Source of the DNA: Bacteroidota bacterium
GTDB lineage: Bacteria > Bacteroidota > Bacteroidia > NS11-12g > UBA9320
Reading direction: 5' to 3'
Assembly: GCA_024638525.1 (NCBI GenBank)
Contig: JAHEKB010000161.1
Span: 1-5,836 of the forward strand
DNA: 5,836 nucleotides
The translations under genes and the position numbers were made by a program. The notes under the pieces are model-generated. The model had not been told where the DNA came from. It searched no databases and saw nothing but the letters and a program-made list of their open reading frames with translations. Numbering within the stretch: position 1 is the stretch's first letter; every line of letters begins with the position of its first letter. This document shows, in pieces, positions 5,338 through 5,836 of this stretch.

Positions 5338-5424
5338 AATTTAATTAAATTCTCTTATAGATTGATGGCTTTTGTCCTGATCAACATCATATTTTCTAGA
5401 TGATACTATATTTACATTTGGGAA
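5338..5424. promoter_or_regulatory. Divergent promoter region between the GCS2-CBS operon and the membrane-protein gene
   Basis: An 87-bp gene-free stretch that must hold start signals for both directions. Rightward, TACATTTG at 5413-5420 is an exact TAnnTTTG -7 box ending 4 nt before the ATG at 5425, with a TTTT (5392-5395) 17 nt upstream as a weak -33 candidate. Leftward, no exact TAnnTTTG is present on the minus strand; a TATAAGAG-like stretch near 5352-5359 is only a weak candidate. A TTAATTAA palindrome lies at 5341-5348 next to the GCS2 start. Confidence 0.55.
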
Positions 5425-5836
5425 ATGAGCAGTTTCAAAATTCGTCCAAGGTTTCGTCAACACTTTGAATCTTCACCTAAAGAGATAGAGCGTTTGTTCA
5501 GGGATAGGGTTGAAAACGACAATGATTTCTGCACTTGCCAGGCCACTTTTAGCGGTAGCCATATCATATTGAATATACCAAAAGAAGAACAACACTATTG
5601 GTCGCCACAATTGTCACTGAGCATTGAAGAAGACGAAGGAGGGACATTGCTGCGCGGTTTGTACGGACCTCCTCCTTCTGTATGGACCATGTTTGCTTTT
5701 GCTTATTTCGCCTTGGCTGTTGCCTTTATCGTCACCGCTATTGCCGCATACTCCTATTACATTCTTGAAATGAACTCCAAATTGATTTGGCTATTGCCCG
5801 CCTATGCTCTTGCAGCCTTGATCCTGTACATCATTG
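5425..5836 (+). CDS. Hypothetical two-helix membrane protein, 3' end outside the window
   Basis: The frame is open from ATG 5425 to the window edge: 137 complete codons. An in-frame TGA at 5401-5403 excludes a much longer N-terminus. Residues 1-80 are a soluble cytoplasmic-looking domain with the motif HYWSPQLSLSIEEDE (57-71) followed by LLRGLYGPPPSVW (75-87). Two hydrophobic helices follow, about 87-112 and 118-137, the second cut by the edge. I associate this motif order with a family of uncharacterised small membrane proteins in Bacteroidota, some loosely annotated as GTP-binding without a visible GTPase motif; no P-loop is seen here. Function unknown. It is divergent from the GCS2-CBS operon and its -7 box suggests a leaderless transcript. 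Confidence 0.85.
   Translation, partial: MSSFKIRPRFRQHFESSPKEIERLFRDRVENDNDFCTCQATFSGSHIILNIPKEEQHYWSPQLSLSIEEDEGGTLLRGLYGPPPSVWTMFAFAYFALAVAFIVTAIAAYSYYILEMNSKLIWLLPAYALAALILYII

Overview
The window looks like a chromosomal piece from a Bacteroidota bacterium, most likely a marine Flavobacteriales-type organism (inference). Supporting signs are: several matches to the Bacteroidota -7 promoter element TAnnTTTG placed at the right distance from genes; no purine-rich Shine-Dalgarno sequences before most starts; a tRNA gene without encoded CCA; a small CrtZ-type carotenoid hydroxylase; and a two-helix membrane protein of a kind I associate with this phylum.

Left part (1-734): the last 34 codons of an unidentified gene run directly into crtZ (beta-carotene hydroxylase), with stop and start codons touching. 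A tRNA-Arg(ACG) gene follows with its own -7 box and a very good intrinsic terminator.

Accessory-looking strip (735-1433): just after the terminator lie a second long inverted repeat, two copies of a roughly 32-37 bp repeat and a folded segment. A small, basic, uncharacterised ORF on the minus strand comes next, then a very AT-rich 189 bp region packed with ACTTAA/TTAAGT motifs and a perfect 9-bp inverted repeat. This region separates the small ORF from a divergent 366-aa uncharacterised coiled-coil protein, whose GTG start sits where transcription from its -7 box should begin, so its mRNA may be leaderless.

Right part (2535-5424): a two-gene minus-strand operon encodes a glutamate-cysteine-ligase-like (GCS2) enzyme fused to two CBS domains, then an AstE/AspA-like zinc amidohydrolase. 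The two genes are 1 nt apart and presumably form and cleave, or otherwise jointly process, an amide-linked small molecule; the substrate is unknown. The operon ends stop-to-stop against the 366-aa gene. Divergent from the operon, a membrane-protein gene begins at 5425, again with a -7 box in a leaderless arrangement, and runs off the window.

The best candidates for something undescribed are the GCS2-CBS/AstE-like pair and the divergent 106-aa/366-aa pair with its motif-rich shared control region. Neither can be proven from this sequence alone.
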